From assembly GCF_002009425.1 (NCBI RefSeq), contig NZ_CP019936.1:3769297-3833296 (forward strand): a stretch of 64,000 bases of DNA, read 5' to 3'. The notes beneath the pieces are model-generated. The model had not been told where the DNA came from, searched no databases, and saw nothing but the letters and a program-made list of their open reading frames with translations. The translations under genes were made by a program, and so were the position numbers. Position 1 is the first letter of the stretch, and each line of letters opens with the position of its first letter. This DNA comes from Thiosocius teredinicola. Its GTDB lineage: Bacteria > Pseudomonadota > Gammaproteobacteria > Chromatiales > Chromatiaceae. This document shows positions 38,702 through 49,389 of this stretch, one piece after another.

Positions 38702-38727
38702 AAAAAGCCCCGTAATGGGGCTTTTTT
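38702..38727. terminator. Bidirectional Rho-independent terminator
   Basis: A 10-bp stem AAAAAGCCCC/GGGGCTTTTT with loop GTAAT is flanked by A tracts on one side and T tracts on the other, so it can stop transcription of bamD from the left and glnB from the right. Confidence 0.92.
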
Positions 38728-38752
38728 CGTTACCGGCCGGCGCGGGGCCGGC

Positions 38753-39115
<363 letters not shown>

Positions 39116-39152
39116 TCATTGCAGCACGTTGGGCCGGCTTGTGTAGTGTAAA

Positions 39153-40748
39153 TCAGAATCCGTTAACAATCGGATAGCGACGATCCCGGCCGTAGGCACG
39201 ACGCGTGATCTTGATACCGGGCGGTGCCTGCCGCCGCTTATATTCGTTTTGATCAACCAACCGCACTACCCTTTCCACGGTAGCGCGATCATAGCCGGCA
39301 GCAACGATCTCCTCCGGGGCATTGTCCTGCTCCACGTAGAGCAGCAGGATAGCATCGAGGATATCGTAATCGGGCAGGCTGTCGGTATCTTTTTGGTCCG
39401 GGCGCAGTTCGGCAGACGGCGGACGATCGATCACGCGCTGCGGTATCACCTCCTGCTCTCGATTGCGCCATCTCGCCAATCGGTAAACCAGCGTTTTCGG
39501 CACATCCTTCAACGGCGCGAAACCGCCCGCCATGTCGCCGTACAAGGTCGCATAGCCTACCGACATTTCACTCTTGTTACCCGTCGTCAACAACATCCGC
39601 CCCCGCTTATTGCTGATGGCCATCAAAATGATGCCGCGACAACGCGCCTGGATATTCTCTTCGGTGATATCAGGCTCGGTGCCGGCGAACGTATCTGACA
39701 ACATCTGCAGAAACGCACTGAATGCCGGCTCGATCGGGATCGTCTGGTGTGGGACGCCCAGCGACTCAGCCTGGCGCACTGCGTCCTGGTTGCTCATATC
39801 CGCGGTATAGCGAGATGGCATCAGCACGACTTCGATGTTCTCGCTGCCCAGCGCATCCACTGCAATCGCCAGAGTAAGCGCCGAATCGATACCGCCCGAC
39901 AAACCAAGCACCACAGAAGAGAAGTCGTTCTTATGCACATAGTCGCGCGTTCCGGCGACCAATGCCTGGTAGACCTCTTCCTCGCTGTCGAGAAATGGTT
40001 TTACCTCAGATTGTTGGGGAACTGCATCGTCAAGTTGCACGAGCGTTTCGCATTCTCTGAAGAAGCACGCCCGATGACGGATGGAGCCTTGCGCGTCAAC
40101 GACGAATGAACCGCCGTCGAACACCAGTTCGTCCTGGCCACCGACCAGGTTTACATAGACGACCGACACGCCAAAGCGGGCGGCGCGCTGGGACACCAGT
40201 TGCTCGCGCTCGGCTGCTTTCCCCTGGTGAAAGGGCGATGCATTGAGATTCAACAACACCTCGGCCCCAGCAGCAGCCGCTCGCTGTACCGGCAGATCGA
40301 ACCAGATGTCTTCGCAGATCGTCAGACCGAAGGTCACTCCGGCCTGCTCGAACACGACGGCTTGCACACCGGGCTCAAAGTAGCGACGCTCATCGAAGAC
40401 GCTGTAGTTGGGCAACTGCATCTTGAGGTATTCCGCTTCGAGCACGCCATCGCGGAACACACCTGCGGCATTGAAGCGAACGCCGTCGCGCATGGCGGGG
40501 TAACCGACGATGAGGGTGATGCCGACCGCGGCTCCGGCAATTTCGCGCAACGCCTGCGCGACGCGCTGGTCGCAGGCACGACGCAACAACAGGTCTTCGG
40601 GCGGATAGCTTGTCAGCGTGAGTTCGGGAAACACCACGATATCCGCCGCACCACGCAAACGTTCAGCCGTCTCGACGACCCGCCGCGCATTCCCTGAGAT
40701 ATCGCCAACCAGCAGATTGACCTGCGCCAACGCAACTGTGATTGACAC
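39153..40748 (-). CDS. nadE: Glutamine-dependent NAD+ synthetase
   Basis: 531 residues. N-terminal nitrilase-like amidohydrolase (about 1-265) with the Glu-Lys-Cys triad visible in FPELTLTSYPPEDLL, KMQLPNYSVFDERRYF and LTICEDIW; C-terminal synthetase with the PP-loop LGLSGGIDSALT, and TTGNKSEMSVGYATLYGDMAGGFAPLKDVPKTLVY. It amidates deamido-NAD with ammonia channelled from glutamine. The link with glnB downstream is a frequently seen arrangement in gammaproteobacteria. Confidence 0.97.
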   Translation of the reverse strand: MSITVALAQVNLLVGDISGNARRVVETAERLRGAADIVVFPELTLTSYPPEDLLLRRACDQRVAQALREIAGAAVGITLIVGYPAMRDGVRFNAAGVFRDGVLEAEYLKMQLPNYSVFDERRYFEPGVQAVVFEQAGVTFGLTICEDIWFDLPVQRAAAAGAEVLLNLNASPFHQGKAAEREQLVSQRAARFGVSVVYVNLVGGQDELVFDGGSFVVDAQGSIRHRACFFRECETLVQLDDAVPQQSEVKPFLDSEEEVYQALVAGTRDYVHKNDFSSVVLGLSGGIDSALTLAIAVDALGSENIEVVLMPSRYTADMSNQDAVRQAESLGVPHQTIPIEPAFSAFLQMLSDTFAGTEPDITEENIQARCRGIILMAISNKRGRMLLTTGNKSEMSVGYATLYGDMAGGFAPLKDVPKTLVYRLARWRNREQEVIPQRVIDRPPSAELRPDQKDTDSLPDYDILDAILLLYVEQDNAPEEIVAAGYDRATVERVVRLVDQNEYKRRQAPPGIKITRRAYGRDRRYPIVNGF

Positions 40749-40996
40749 CTTTGTTCGGGCTCCCCTTATAAAGACGACGCCGGCCCCGCTAAGCGATGAA
40801 CCGAGCGGAAAACGGCGAACAACAAGGACTCAAGAGTACACCAACCGCGGCATAGGCGACATCCGAGGAGCAGACAGGACAGTGATTGCTGGCAAGCACA
40901 CTTGGCGCGGGCTCGTTCGCTCGAGGATTTTGCTAGAGGGCGGACGCGGCCGAGCGGAATGTGGCCGGCTAAAGAGATCAGCTACGTAGACGAAAC

Positions 40997-41025
40997 AGCG
41001 CCGCCCGACCAGGCCGGGCGGCGCT
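40997..41025. terminator. Hairpin after sucD
   Basis: An 11-bp stem AGCGCCGCCCG/CGGGCGGCGCT with a 7-base loop lies 10 bp past the sucD stop codon. The T run on the minus strand is short (GTTTCG), so termination efficiency is uncertain. Confidence 0.55.
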
Positions 41026-41031
41026 AAGCAA

Positions 41032-41901
41032 TTAAGACAAAAGCTCGGCCATACGTGCGCCGATCTGGGCCGGCGAACGCACGGTGGCGACACCGGCCTG
41101 TTCGAGCGCAGCGAACTTGCCGTCGGCGGTGCCTTTGCCGCCACTGATGATGGCCCCTGCATGCCCCATGCGTTTTCCCGGTGGCGCAGTGACACCGGCG
41201 ATGTAGGCGACTACCGGTTTCTTGACGTTGTTGGCGATGAACTCTGCCGCATCCTCTTCCGCACTGCCGCCGATCTCGCCGACCATAACAATGCCCTCGG
41301 TCTGCGGATCTTCGTTGAACAGGGTCAAGCAATCGATGAAGTTCATGCCGTGAATCGGGTCACCGCCGATACCGACGCAGGTACTCTGCCCCAGGCCTTG
41401 GCGCGAGGTCTGGAAGACCGCTTCATAAGTCAAGGTACCCGATCGCGACACAATGCCGACCTTGCCTGCGTTGTGAATCGAACCCGGCATGATGCCGATC
41501 TTGCACTCACCCGGAGTGATCACGCCGGGACAGTTGGGTCCGACCAGGCGGACATCGCTACCGGCAAGTGCTGCGCGCACCTTCAGCATATCGAGTACCG
41601 GTATCCCCTCGGTGATACAGACGACAACCTTGATACCCGCGTCGGCCGCCTCGAGGATCGCGTCAGCGGCAAACGCCGCCGGCACATAGATCATCGTTGC
41701 ATCCGCACCGGTTTCAGCGACGGCATCGTGAACCGTATCAAAGACCGGCCGATCCAAGTGCTTCTGACCACCCTTGCCCGGCGTAACGCCGCCGACCAGT
41801 TGGGTGCCGTAGGCGATAGCCTGCTCCGAATGAAAGGTGCCCTGCTTGCCGGTAAAGCCCTGGCAGATCACCTTGGTGTTCTTGTTGATCAAGATACTCA
41901 T
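41032..41901 (-). CDS. sucD: Succinate-CoA ligase alpha subunit
   Basis: 289 residues. CoA-binding [19 protein letters not shown]-like N-terminus, [18 protein letters not shown], and the phosphohistidine motif [17 protein letters not shown] near residue 245. With SucC it converts succinyl-CoA to succinate with substrate-level phosphorylation in the TCA cycle. It follows sucC by 18 bp on the same strand. Confidence 0.98.
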   Translation of the reverse strand: MSILINKNTKVICQGFTGKQGTFHSEQAIAYGTQLVGGVTPGKGGQKHLDRPVFDTVHDAVAETGADATMIYVPAAFAADAILEAADAGIKVVVCITEGIPVLDMLKVRAALAGSDVRLVGPNCPGVITPGECKIGIMPGSIHNAGKVGIVSRSGTLTYEAVFQTSRQGLGQSTCVGIGGDPIHGMNFIDCLTLFNEDPQTEGIVMVGEIGGSAEEDAAEFIANNVKKPVVAYIAGVTAPPGKRMGHAGAIISGGKGTADGKFAALEQAGVATVRSPAQIGARMAELLS

Positions 41902-41919
41902 GATAATTTCCGTCGGTTA

Positions 41920-43080
<1,161 letters not shown>

Positions 43081-43106
43081 GGCTAGACCCTATGTAGCGA
43101 CGATTC

Positions 43107-44846
43107 GTGCATTCTGGTGCAGAAATTGACGAAGCGCAAAAAGACAAATCACTGCTGACTATTACCCCCCACCGAGAGTGCGATTTGAGCGACACAACGC
43201 TACAGAATCACGCTAAAGCGACGACACAAACCTTAGACGTCGACAAGCAAGCACACATGCCGGTACTCGAAAGCCAGATCGGCCACCTCCGTTTATATCT
43301 TCTTTATCGCTCGGCACTCGGCGTTGCGCTGTTGCTGATGTACTTTGGATTCGGTCGCGGACCGTTGGGCACCTATCTGCCCGGCGTGTTCACGGTCGCC
43401 GTCCATTTGTACCTGGGGCTGGCGATCATCGCGCTGATCATGCACCTGCGCCAGGTTGGCGATGACCAGCGGCAAGGGCAGCTCGCGCTGTTCCTGGATA
43501 TCGTGCTGATCACCGTCATGATGCATGCCAGCGGCGGCGTGCAGTCCGGCCTGGGGATGCTGATTGCGGTGTCGATCGCCCTCGGCAGTCTGGGTCTGGT
43601 CGGCCACACCGCCCTGTTTTTCGCCGCACTGGCGTCGTTGGCGGTGCTGACGGAGCGCATCTATTCCCAGGTCGCCCGCGCCTTCGAGGATACGGCCTAC
43701 ATGCAGGCCGGCCTGCTCGGCGCCCTGTATTTCGCGTTGGCGTTGCTGGCCCACCGTCTCGGCCAGCGCGCTACCGAGAGCGAACAACTGGCCAGTCAGC
43801 GCGGCCTCGACCTGGCGAATCTGGCCCAGCTGAACGATTTCGTCATTCAGCAGATGCGCGCCGGCATTTTGGTTATCGACGAGCAGGAAACCATCCAGGT
43901 AATGAATGAAGCCGCCTGGGTGCTGCTCGGCATGCCGGTGGCGATGCGCCACTATCCGCTGGAAGAGTCGTCGCCGGGACTCGCCGAGCAATATCGCCAA
44001 TGGCTGGATACGCCGGGCGGGCCACGACCGGACTTCCGACCCACGGCAGGGGGGCGCGACCTGCGTGCCACCTTCACCCCGATCGGCGACGACGACAGCT
44101 CGAACACGCTGATCGTGCTGGAGGACACCGCGCAACTGACGGCCGAGGTGCAACAGCTGAAGCTTGCCTCGCTCGGCCGGCTCACCGCCGGCATCGCCCA
44201 CGAGATCCGCAATCCGCTGGGCGCGATCAGTCATGCCTCGCAGCTGCTCGACGAGTCACCGCAACTGCCTTCGACGGATAAGCGGATGATCGAAATCATC
44301 CAACAGAACTCGCGCCGGGTGAACGAGGTGGTTGAGAGCATTCTCAAGTTGTCCCGCCAGGACAACCCGCACCCTAAACCCCTGGTGCTCGGGCCATGGC
44401 TGGAAGAACAGATCGTGGAGATCCGCCAGACACACCGGCTCAGTGAAAACCAGCTGCAGAAGCAGATCGACCCGGAAACGACCACGGTGTTCTCCGACCC
44501 GGGCCAGCTGCGCCAGGTCATCGATGTGCTGTGCGACAACGCGATCCATCATTTCGATCGTGACCTGCCGCAGTTGCAGCTCAAGATCGCCGGCGGCATC
44601 ACCGTCGAATCCGGCGGGCCGTTTCTCGAGGTACGCGACAATGGTTCGGGCATCCCGCTCGATGCCGAAAAAAACCTGTTTGAACCGTTTTTCACCACGC
44701 GCAACGAAGGCACCGGATTGGGCCTGTATATCGCCCGCCAGCTGTGCGAAGCCAACCACATTCGTCTGGAGTACCTGCGCCAACCCACGGGCGGCAGCTG
44801 CTTTAGGCTAAGCTTCCCCAACCCCAAACGCACCCGCAAACTATGA
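43107..44846 (+). CDS. pilS: Sensor histidine kinase PilS
   Basis: 579 residues from GTG 43107; a shorter form from ATG 43257 would start 20 residues before the first membrane segment, as in other PilS, and would leave room for promoters. Six membrane segments (about 70-230) are followed by a PAS-like domain, a HisKA dimerisation helix with the phosphorylated histidine in IAHEIRNPLGAISHASQLL, and a HATPase_c domain with DNAIHHFDRDLPQL, VRDNGSGIP and GTGLGLYIARQLCEA. It phosphorylates PilR. The stop overlaps the pilR start (ATGA). Confidence 0.93.
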   Translation: MHSGAEIDEAQKDKSLLTITPHRECDLSDTTLQNHAKATTQTLDVDKQAHMPVLESQIGHLRLYLLYRSALGVALLLMYFGFGRGPLGTYLPGVFTVAVHLYLGLAIIALIMHLRQVGDDQRQGQLALFLDIVLITVMMHASGGVQSGLGMLIAVSIALGSLGLVGHTALFFAALASLAVLTERIYSQVARAFEDTAYMQAGLLGALYFALALLAHRLGQRATESEQLASQRGLDLANLAQLNDFVIQQMRAGILVIDEQETIQVMNEAAWVLLGMPVAMRHYPLEESSPGLAEQYRQWLDTPGGPRPDFRPTAGGRDLRATFTPIGDDDSSNTLIVLEDTAQLTAEVQQLKLASLGRLTAGIAHEIRNPLGAISHASQLLDESPQLPSTDKRMIEIIQQNSRRVNEVVESILKLSRQDNPHPKPLVLGPWLEEQIVEIRQTHRLSENQLQKQIDPETTTVFSDPGQLRQVIDVLCDNAIHHFDRDLPQLQLKIAGGITVESGGPFLEVRDNGSGIPLDAEKNLFEPFFTTRNEGTGLGLYIARQLCEANHIRLEYLRQPTGGSCFRLSFPNPKRTRKL

Positions 44847-46222
44847 CTCGCCCGCTCGCCCTCATCATCGACGACGAACCCGATATTCGTGAACTTCTTG
44901 AAATCACGCTGGCCCGCATGGATGTCGACTGTCGACTGGCCGGTTCGCTGCGCGAGGCCTTCGGACAACTCGCCGAAACACATTTCAATCTGTGTCTCGT
45001 CGATATGCGTCTGCCCGACGGCAACGGAATCGACATCGTGCGCAAGGTGGCCGCAGACCACCCCGAAACGCCGATCGCGATGATCACCGCGCACGGCAAC
45101 ATGGAAACCGCCGTCGAGGCGCTCAAAGCGGGCGCGTTCGACTTCGTCTCCAAACCGGTCGATCTACCGGTGCTTCGCCGCCTGGTCGAGACAGCGCTGC
45201 GTCTCGATGGCAACGACCAGGCGCCTGCATCGCCGAAAAGCCACGGCGACCTGCTCGGAAAATCGCCGGCGATGCAGGAAATTCGCCGCCTGATCGAAAA
45301 GCTCGCGCGCAACCAGGCACCGGTGTTCATCAGCGGCGAGTCGGGCACCGGTAAGGAACTGGCGGCGCGCTCGATCCATTCCCGCAGCCCGAGGGCATCC
45401 CGCCCTTTTGTTGCGGTCAACTGCGGCGCGATCCCGCAAGACCTGATGGAAAGCGAGTTCTTCGGCCATGTGAAAGGCAGTTTCACCGGCGCAGTGCGCG
45501 ACAAACCCGGGCTGTTCCAGACGGCCGACGGCGGCACCCTGTTTCTCGACGAAGTCGCCGACCTGCCGTTGTCAATGCAGGTCAAGCTGTTGCGCGCAAT
45601 CCAGGAGAAATCGGTACGCCCCGTCGGTGGCGAGAAAGAAGAGTCGGTGGACGTCCGTATCATCAGTGCCAGCCACAAGGATCTGGCTGCCATGGTCGCC
45701 GGCGGCGAGTTTCGGCAGGACCTTTACTACCGCATCCATGTCATCGAGCTGATCATGGCGCCGCTGCGCGAGCGGCCGGAGGATATCCCGGTCATGATCG
45801 AGCACATCCTCAGCCGGCTTGCTCAGCGCATGGGCGCGAACCCACCGAAACTGGAACGCAGTGCGCTGGAGGCCCTGTATCGGCACGACTTTCCCGGAAA
45901 CGTGCGCGAATTGGAGAATCTGTTGGAGCGAGCCACTGCGCTTTGTGAACAGCAGACCATTACATTGGATGACCTGGGCCTCGCCAATGCCCCGAGCGGC
46001 AACGGTCACGCCACACCCCCTTCACCGCTCGCCGACCAGGGTCTGGAGGGCTACCTGGCCGATGTGGAACGCCAGGCCATCGTGCAAGCCCTTGAAACCA
46101 ACAAGTGGAACCGAACTGCGGCCGCCAAGGCGCTCGGCATCAGTTTCAGGGCACTGCGATACCGTCTCGAGAAGCTCGGCCTGGATGCCGAGGACGACGG
46201 CACTGACGCTCAAGGTCAGTAA
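44843..46222 (+). CDS. pilR: NtrC-type response regulator PilR
   Basis: 459 residues. Receiver domain (1-120) with the acceptor Asp54 in LVDMRLPDGNG, a sigma54 AAA+ domain with Walker A GESGTGKEL and the sigma54 contact loop GSFTGA (an Ala to Ser change of the usual GAFTGA), LFLDEVADLPLSMQVKLLRAIQE, and a C-terminal Fis-type helix-turn-helix (TAAAKALGISFRALRYRLEKLGL). It should activate the sigma54 promoter of pilA 140 bp downstream. The serine at position 2 of the loop occurs in some functional activators. Confidence 0.95.
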   Translation: MTRPLALIIDDEPDIRELLEITLARMDVDCRLAGSLREAFGQLAETHFNLCLVDMRLPDGNGIDIVRKVAADHPETPIAMITAHGNMETAVEALKAGAFDFVSKPVDLPVLRRLVETALRLDGNDQAPASPKSHGDLLGKSPAMQEIRRLIEKLARNQAPVFISGESGTGKELAARSIHSRSPRASRPFVAVNCGAIPQDLMESEFFGHVKGSFTGAVRDKPGLFQTADGGTLFLDEVADLPLSMQVKLLRAIQEKSVRPVGGEKEESVDVRIISASHKDLAAMVAGGEFRQDLYYRIHVIELIMAPLRERPEDIPVMIEHILSRLAQRMGANPPKLERSALEALYRHDFPGNVRELENLLERATALCEQQTITLDDLGLANAPSGNGHATPPSPLADQGLEGYLADVERQAIVQALETNKWNRTAAAKALGISFRALRYRLEKLGLDAEDDGTDAQGQ

Positions 46223-46491
46223 GTGACGCCGCACGTCAGCAGTGGATTTGCGTTCGCGCCCAAAGAGGTTTTGCACAGGCGTTAATCCCTGCAAAACGAA
46301 ATATTTTATTATTGATTTTCAATGTCTTATAAAGACCCGCTCCTCATACAACACGAGCTGGCACAACTACTGCTTTAAGGCTGTCAAGGGCTAACAAGAC
46401 ACGCCAAGCGAATCAGAAATTAGTCCCTAAAGTTTGAAACCCGGCAGCCGTTAGGTAACGGCGACCGCTGACCTTAAACCAGGAGAAACCC
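46223..46491. other. pilR-pilA intergenic control region
   Basis: AT-rich stretch (46295-46340) followed by a sigma54 promoter at 46359-46375. A small inverted repeat GTCTTATAAAGAC (46324-46336) lies upstream and could be a PilR-contact element or chance. A leader of about 105 bases follows before pilA. Confidence 0.5.
46359..46375 (+). promoter_or_regulatory. Sigma54 promoter of pilA
   Basis: TGGCACAACTACTGCTT has the invariant GG at -24 and GC at -12 exactly ten bases apart, matching TGGCACG-N4-TTGC in most positions. It precedes the pilin gene by 115 bp and follows pilSR, as expected for a PilR-activated pilin gene. Confidence 0.85.
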
Positions 46492-46947
46492 ATGAAGAAG
46501 CAGTCTGGCTTTACGCTTATCGAACTTATGATCGTTGTCGCGATCATCGCTATCCTCGCCGCGATCGCTATCCCGGCATACAACAACTACATCTCTGAAG
46601 CTCGCATGGCGAAAGTCACCGAGCACTACGACGGAGCCTACCGCGCGATCAAAGCCGAAATGTCGCGTCTGACCGCTGCTGACGCACGTGGCGCCACAGC
46701 CCCCACCGGTGTGAACGCGTTTGCTTACTGGCAGGACATCGTTAACCCTGAAGGCCAGTCGGCTCCGGGCGCCAGCGCAGATGACGCTTTCGGTGACAAC
46801 GCTGGTACCTCTACCTCAGGCCAAATCGGTTTGCAGGTTACCGGTACCGCCGGTCGCGTAGATGACTTGTACGTCGTTATCCACCGTCCGATCTACCTTG
46901 AGTTTACCGCGGTCGAGACCATCGGCGTCAACGCAACCGACCTGTAA
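46492..46947 (+). CDS. pilA: Type IV major pilin
   Basis: 151 residues with an AGGAG ribosome site six bases before the ATG. The short leader MKKQSG is cleaved before F1; E5 and the hydrophobic helix [28 protein letters not shown] are the class III/IVa prepilin signature. The globular domain has no cysteine at all, so the usual C-terminal disulfide loop is missing. The predicted mature mass is about 15 kDa. It is followed by a strong hairpin terminator, suggesting a monocistronic message under PilR control. Confidence 0.93.
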   Translation: MKKQSGFTLIELMIVVAIIAILAAIAIPAYNNYISEARMAKVTEHYDGAYRAIKAEMSRLTAADARGATAPTGVNAFAYWQDIVNPEGQSAPGASADDAFGDNAGTSTSGQIGLQVTGTAGRVDDLYVVIHRPIYLEFTAVETIGVNATDL

Positions 46948-46980
46948 TCAGTAAGGGGATAAACCCCAGACTGAATCAAG

Positions 46981-47018
46981 GCAACCGGCGTGTGGAATCC
47001 ATACGCCGGTTGCTCTGT
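46981..47018 (+). terminator. Rho-independent terminator after pilA
   Basis: An 11-bp stem GCAACCGGCGT/ACGCCGGTTGC with an 11-base loop is followed by CTCTGTTTTT. It lies 33 bp after the pilA stop codon. Confidence 0.8.
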
Positions 47019-47067
47019 TTTTGACGATTCGGTCTTCAATTTTCGTTGCAAGCGGAGGTATCAAGCA

Positions 47068-47499
47068 TTGGCACACATGACCAACAATAAGGGTTTCAAT
47101 CTCGTCGAATTGATGGTTACCGTCGCTGTCATTTCAACCCTCGCGGCTATCGCAATTCCAGCCTACAACGGCTACGTGCGCGAAGGCCACTTTGCGACCA
47201 TGCGCGCTTCGCTCGACGGTTTGCGAGTTCCCATAGAAGACTACCGCTTGGAGAACGCAAACTACGGGGCTACGGGCACTCTGACCGGAGTAACGGCAAT
47301 CAACGGCCGATTCGGATGGCAACCCAGCGGAGACATCGGTAACTACACCTATGCGGTTTCCGTCACATCAGTCGGGTCGTATGATGTTTGGGGAGTATTC
47401 AACTCAAACATCTGGGTGAGGTGCGACGCACGTTTTTCCAACTGTTGCGACTCAACAACGCCAAGCGCCACTGCTGTGAGCAACAATTGCCCCCCATAG
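47068..47499 (+). CDS. Second type IV pilin (PilE/PilA-like)
   Basis: 143 residues from a proposed TTG start at 47068, nine bases after a GGAGG ribosome site; an ATG at 47077 is the alternative. The leader ends NNKG, followed by [28 protein letters not shown], again with E5. Unlike PilA it ends with several cysteines (RCDARFSNCCDSTTPS and a final C) that could form the D-loop. It could be a minor pilin, an alternative major pilin or a ComP-like uptake pilin. It lies between the pilA terminator and pilB, likely with its own promoter. Confidence 0.88.
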   Translation: MAHMTNNKGFNLVELMVTVAVISTLAAIAIPAYNGYVREGHFATMRASLDGLRVPIEDYRLENANYGATGTLTGVTAINGRFGWQPSGDIGNYTYAVSVTSVGSYDVWGVFNSNIWVRCDARFSNCCDSTTPSATAVSNNCPP

Positions 47500-47661
47500 G
47501 GCTTGCCGCCACGCTGATAAGTGATACCGCCCTTTCTTCCTAAAGTCAGTGAACGTGCGGCCGATGAATCTCCCACGAGTATCATCTATCGGCATTCCAA
47601 CAATCTGGTCGCCCCGAAGATATACTTGGAAGAATTTAGCGCAACCGGCTTTTAATCAACT

Positions 47662-49377
47662 ATGGCAACTACTAGCCCAATAGTCCGCCTCGGTGGTCTA
47701 GCACGACGTCTCGTGCAGGACGGCCTGCTGTCTGAAGAAGAAGCAAACAGTGCCACCAAATCCGCCTCCGAGGCCAAACTGCCGCTGGTATCCTATTTGG
47801 TTAGCCAGCGAACCGTGGACGCCAAGGCAGTCGCCCTTGCCGCGTCATCCGAATACGGCGTGCCACTGTTCGACCTCGACGCGATAGATCCGGAAACCAT
47901 GCCCGGTAATCTCGTCGAAGAAAAACTGGTACGCAAACACCACGCACTACCGTTGATCAAACGAGGGAATCGCCTTTTCCTGGCGGTTTCTGACCCGACC
48001 AACCACCAAGGCCTCGACGAGATCAAATTTCATACGGGCCTAACGACCGACGCCGTTTTGGTGGAGGAAGACAAACTCGCCGCGGCGATCAATCGTGCGC
48101 TGGATGCCCAAGACACCTCGATGACGGATCTTCTTGACGAAGATCTCGAGAATCTGGACATCAGCACCGGCGACGAGGTCGACGAAGACCAGGACGCGAA
48201 CCTGGATGTCGACGATGCGCCGGTCGTGCGCTATGTGAACAAGATCCTGCTCGATGCGATCAATTCGGGCACGTCCGACATCCACTTCGAGCCCTACGAA
48301 AAGGTCTACCGCGTGCGCTTCCGGCAGGACGGCATGCTGCACGAAAAAGCCACGCCGCCGATCAATATCGCACAACGCCTCTCGGCTCGCCTCAAAGTTA
48401 TGGCTCGGATGAATATCGCCGAGCGGCGGGTACCGCAGGACGGTCGTATCAAGATGGTATTGTCGCGCAATCGCTCGATCGACTTTCGTGTCAACACCTG
48501 CCCGACGTTGTATGGCGAGAAAATCGTGCTGCGTATCCTCGATTCGTCGGCTGCGCAGCTGGGTGTCGAGGCTTTAGGGTTCGACGACGCCCAACAACGA
48601 CATTTCCTCGAAGCAATCAAGAAACCCTACGGCATGGTGCTGGTAACCGGCCCGACCGGTAGCGGTAAGACGGTCAGTCTCTATACGGCGCTGAATCTTC
48701 TCAACCAGCCCGAAGTCAACATCTCGACCGCAGAAGACCCGGTCGAGATCCAGGTTGCCGGGATCAACCAGGTCAACGTCAACCCCAAGACCGGCCTGAC
48801 GTTCGCCGAAGCGTTACGCGCGTTTCTCCGCCAAGACCCGGACATCGTCATGGTCGGTGAGATCCGTGACCTGGAAACGGCGGAGATCTCAGTAAAAGCG
48901 GCACAAACCGGTCACTTGGTCCTGTCGACACTGCACACCAACGATGCGCCCCAAACGCTGACGCGATTGGCGAACATGGGCATTCCACCGTTCAATATCG
49001 CCTCGTCGGTCAACCTGATCCTTGCGCAGCGCTTGGCCCGCCGACTCTGCGAACATTGCAAGACAGTGGACGAAGTACCACACGATGCACTGATCGAAGA
49101 AGGCTTTACCGACGAAGATGTCCGCGATGGATTGGAAGTCTACAAAGCGGTTGGGTGCGACAAGTGCACCAAAGGCTACAAGGGCCGAGTCGGCCTGTTC
49201 GAGGTCATGCCGGTCAGTGATGCCATGGGCAAGCTGATTATGGAGGGTGCTAACTCCATTCAAATTCGCGACTTGGCGAAGTCGGAAGGATTGCAAGACC
49301 TACGCGCCTCTGGCCTTGCAAAAGTGAAAGCCGGCATCACAAGCCTCGAAGAAATCAACCGAGTCACCAAGGATTAA
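47662..49377 (+). CDS. pilB: Type IV pilus assembly ATPase PilB
   Basis: 571 residues. N-terminal T2SSE_N domain (about 5-130), then the secretion ATPase core with Walker A GPTGSGKTVSLY, the Asp box STAEDPVEIQ, the Walker B region DPDIVMVGEIRDLET and the His box TGHLVLSTLHTND. A tetracysteine zinc site is formed by CEHCKT and CDKCTKGYKGR. It powers pilus extension. Together with pilC and pilD it forms a tight row (13-bp and 2-bp gaps). Confidence 0.97.
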   Translation: MATTSPIVRLGGLARRLVQDGLLSEEEANSATKSASEAKLPLVSYLVSQRTVDAKAVALAASSEYGVPLFDLDAIDPETMPGNLVEEKLVRKHHALPLIKRGNRLFLAVSDPTNHQGLDEIKFHTGLTTDAVLVEEDKLAAAINRALDAQDTSMTDLLDEDLENLDISTGDEVDEDQDANLDVDDAPVVRYVNKILLDAINSGTSDIHFEPYEKVYRVRFRQDGMLHEKATPPINIAQRLSARLKVMARMNIAERRVPQDGRIKMVLSRNRSIDFRVNTCPTLYGEKIVLRILDSSAAQLGVEALGFDDAQQRHFLEAIKKPYGMVLVTGPTGSGKTVSLYTALNLLNQPEVNISTAEDPVEIQVAGINQVNVNPKTGLTFAEALRAFLRQDPDIVMVGEIRDLETAEISVKAAQTGHLVLSTLHTNDAPQTLTRLANMGIPPFNIASSVNLILAQRLARRLCEHCKTVDEVPHDALIEEGFTDEDVRDGLEVYKAVGCDKCTKGYKGRVGLFEVMPVSDAMGKLIMEGANSIQIRDLAKSEGLQDLRASGLAKVKAGITSLEEINRVTKD

Positions 49378-49389
49378 TAGAACAAGATC

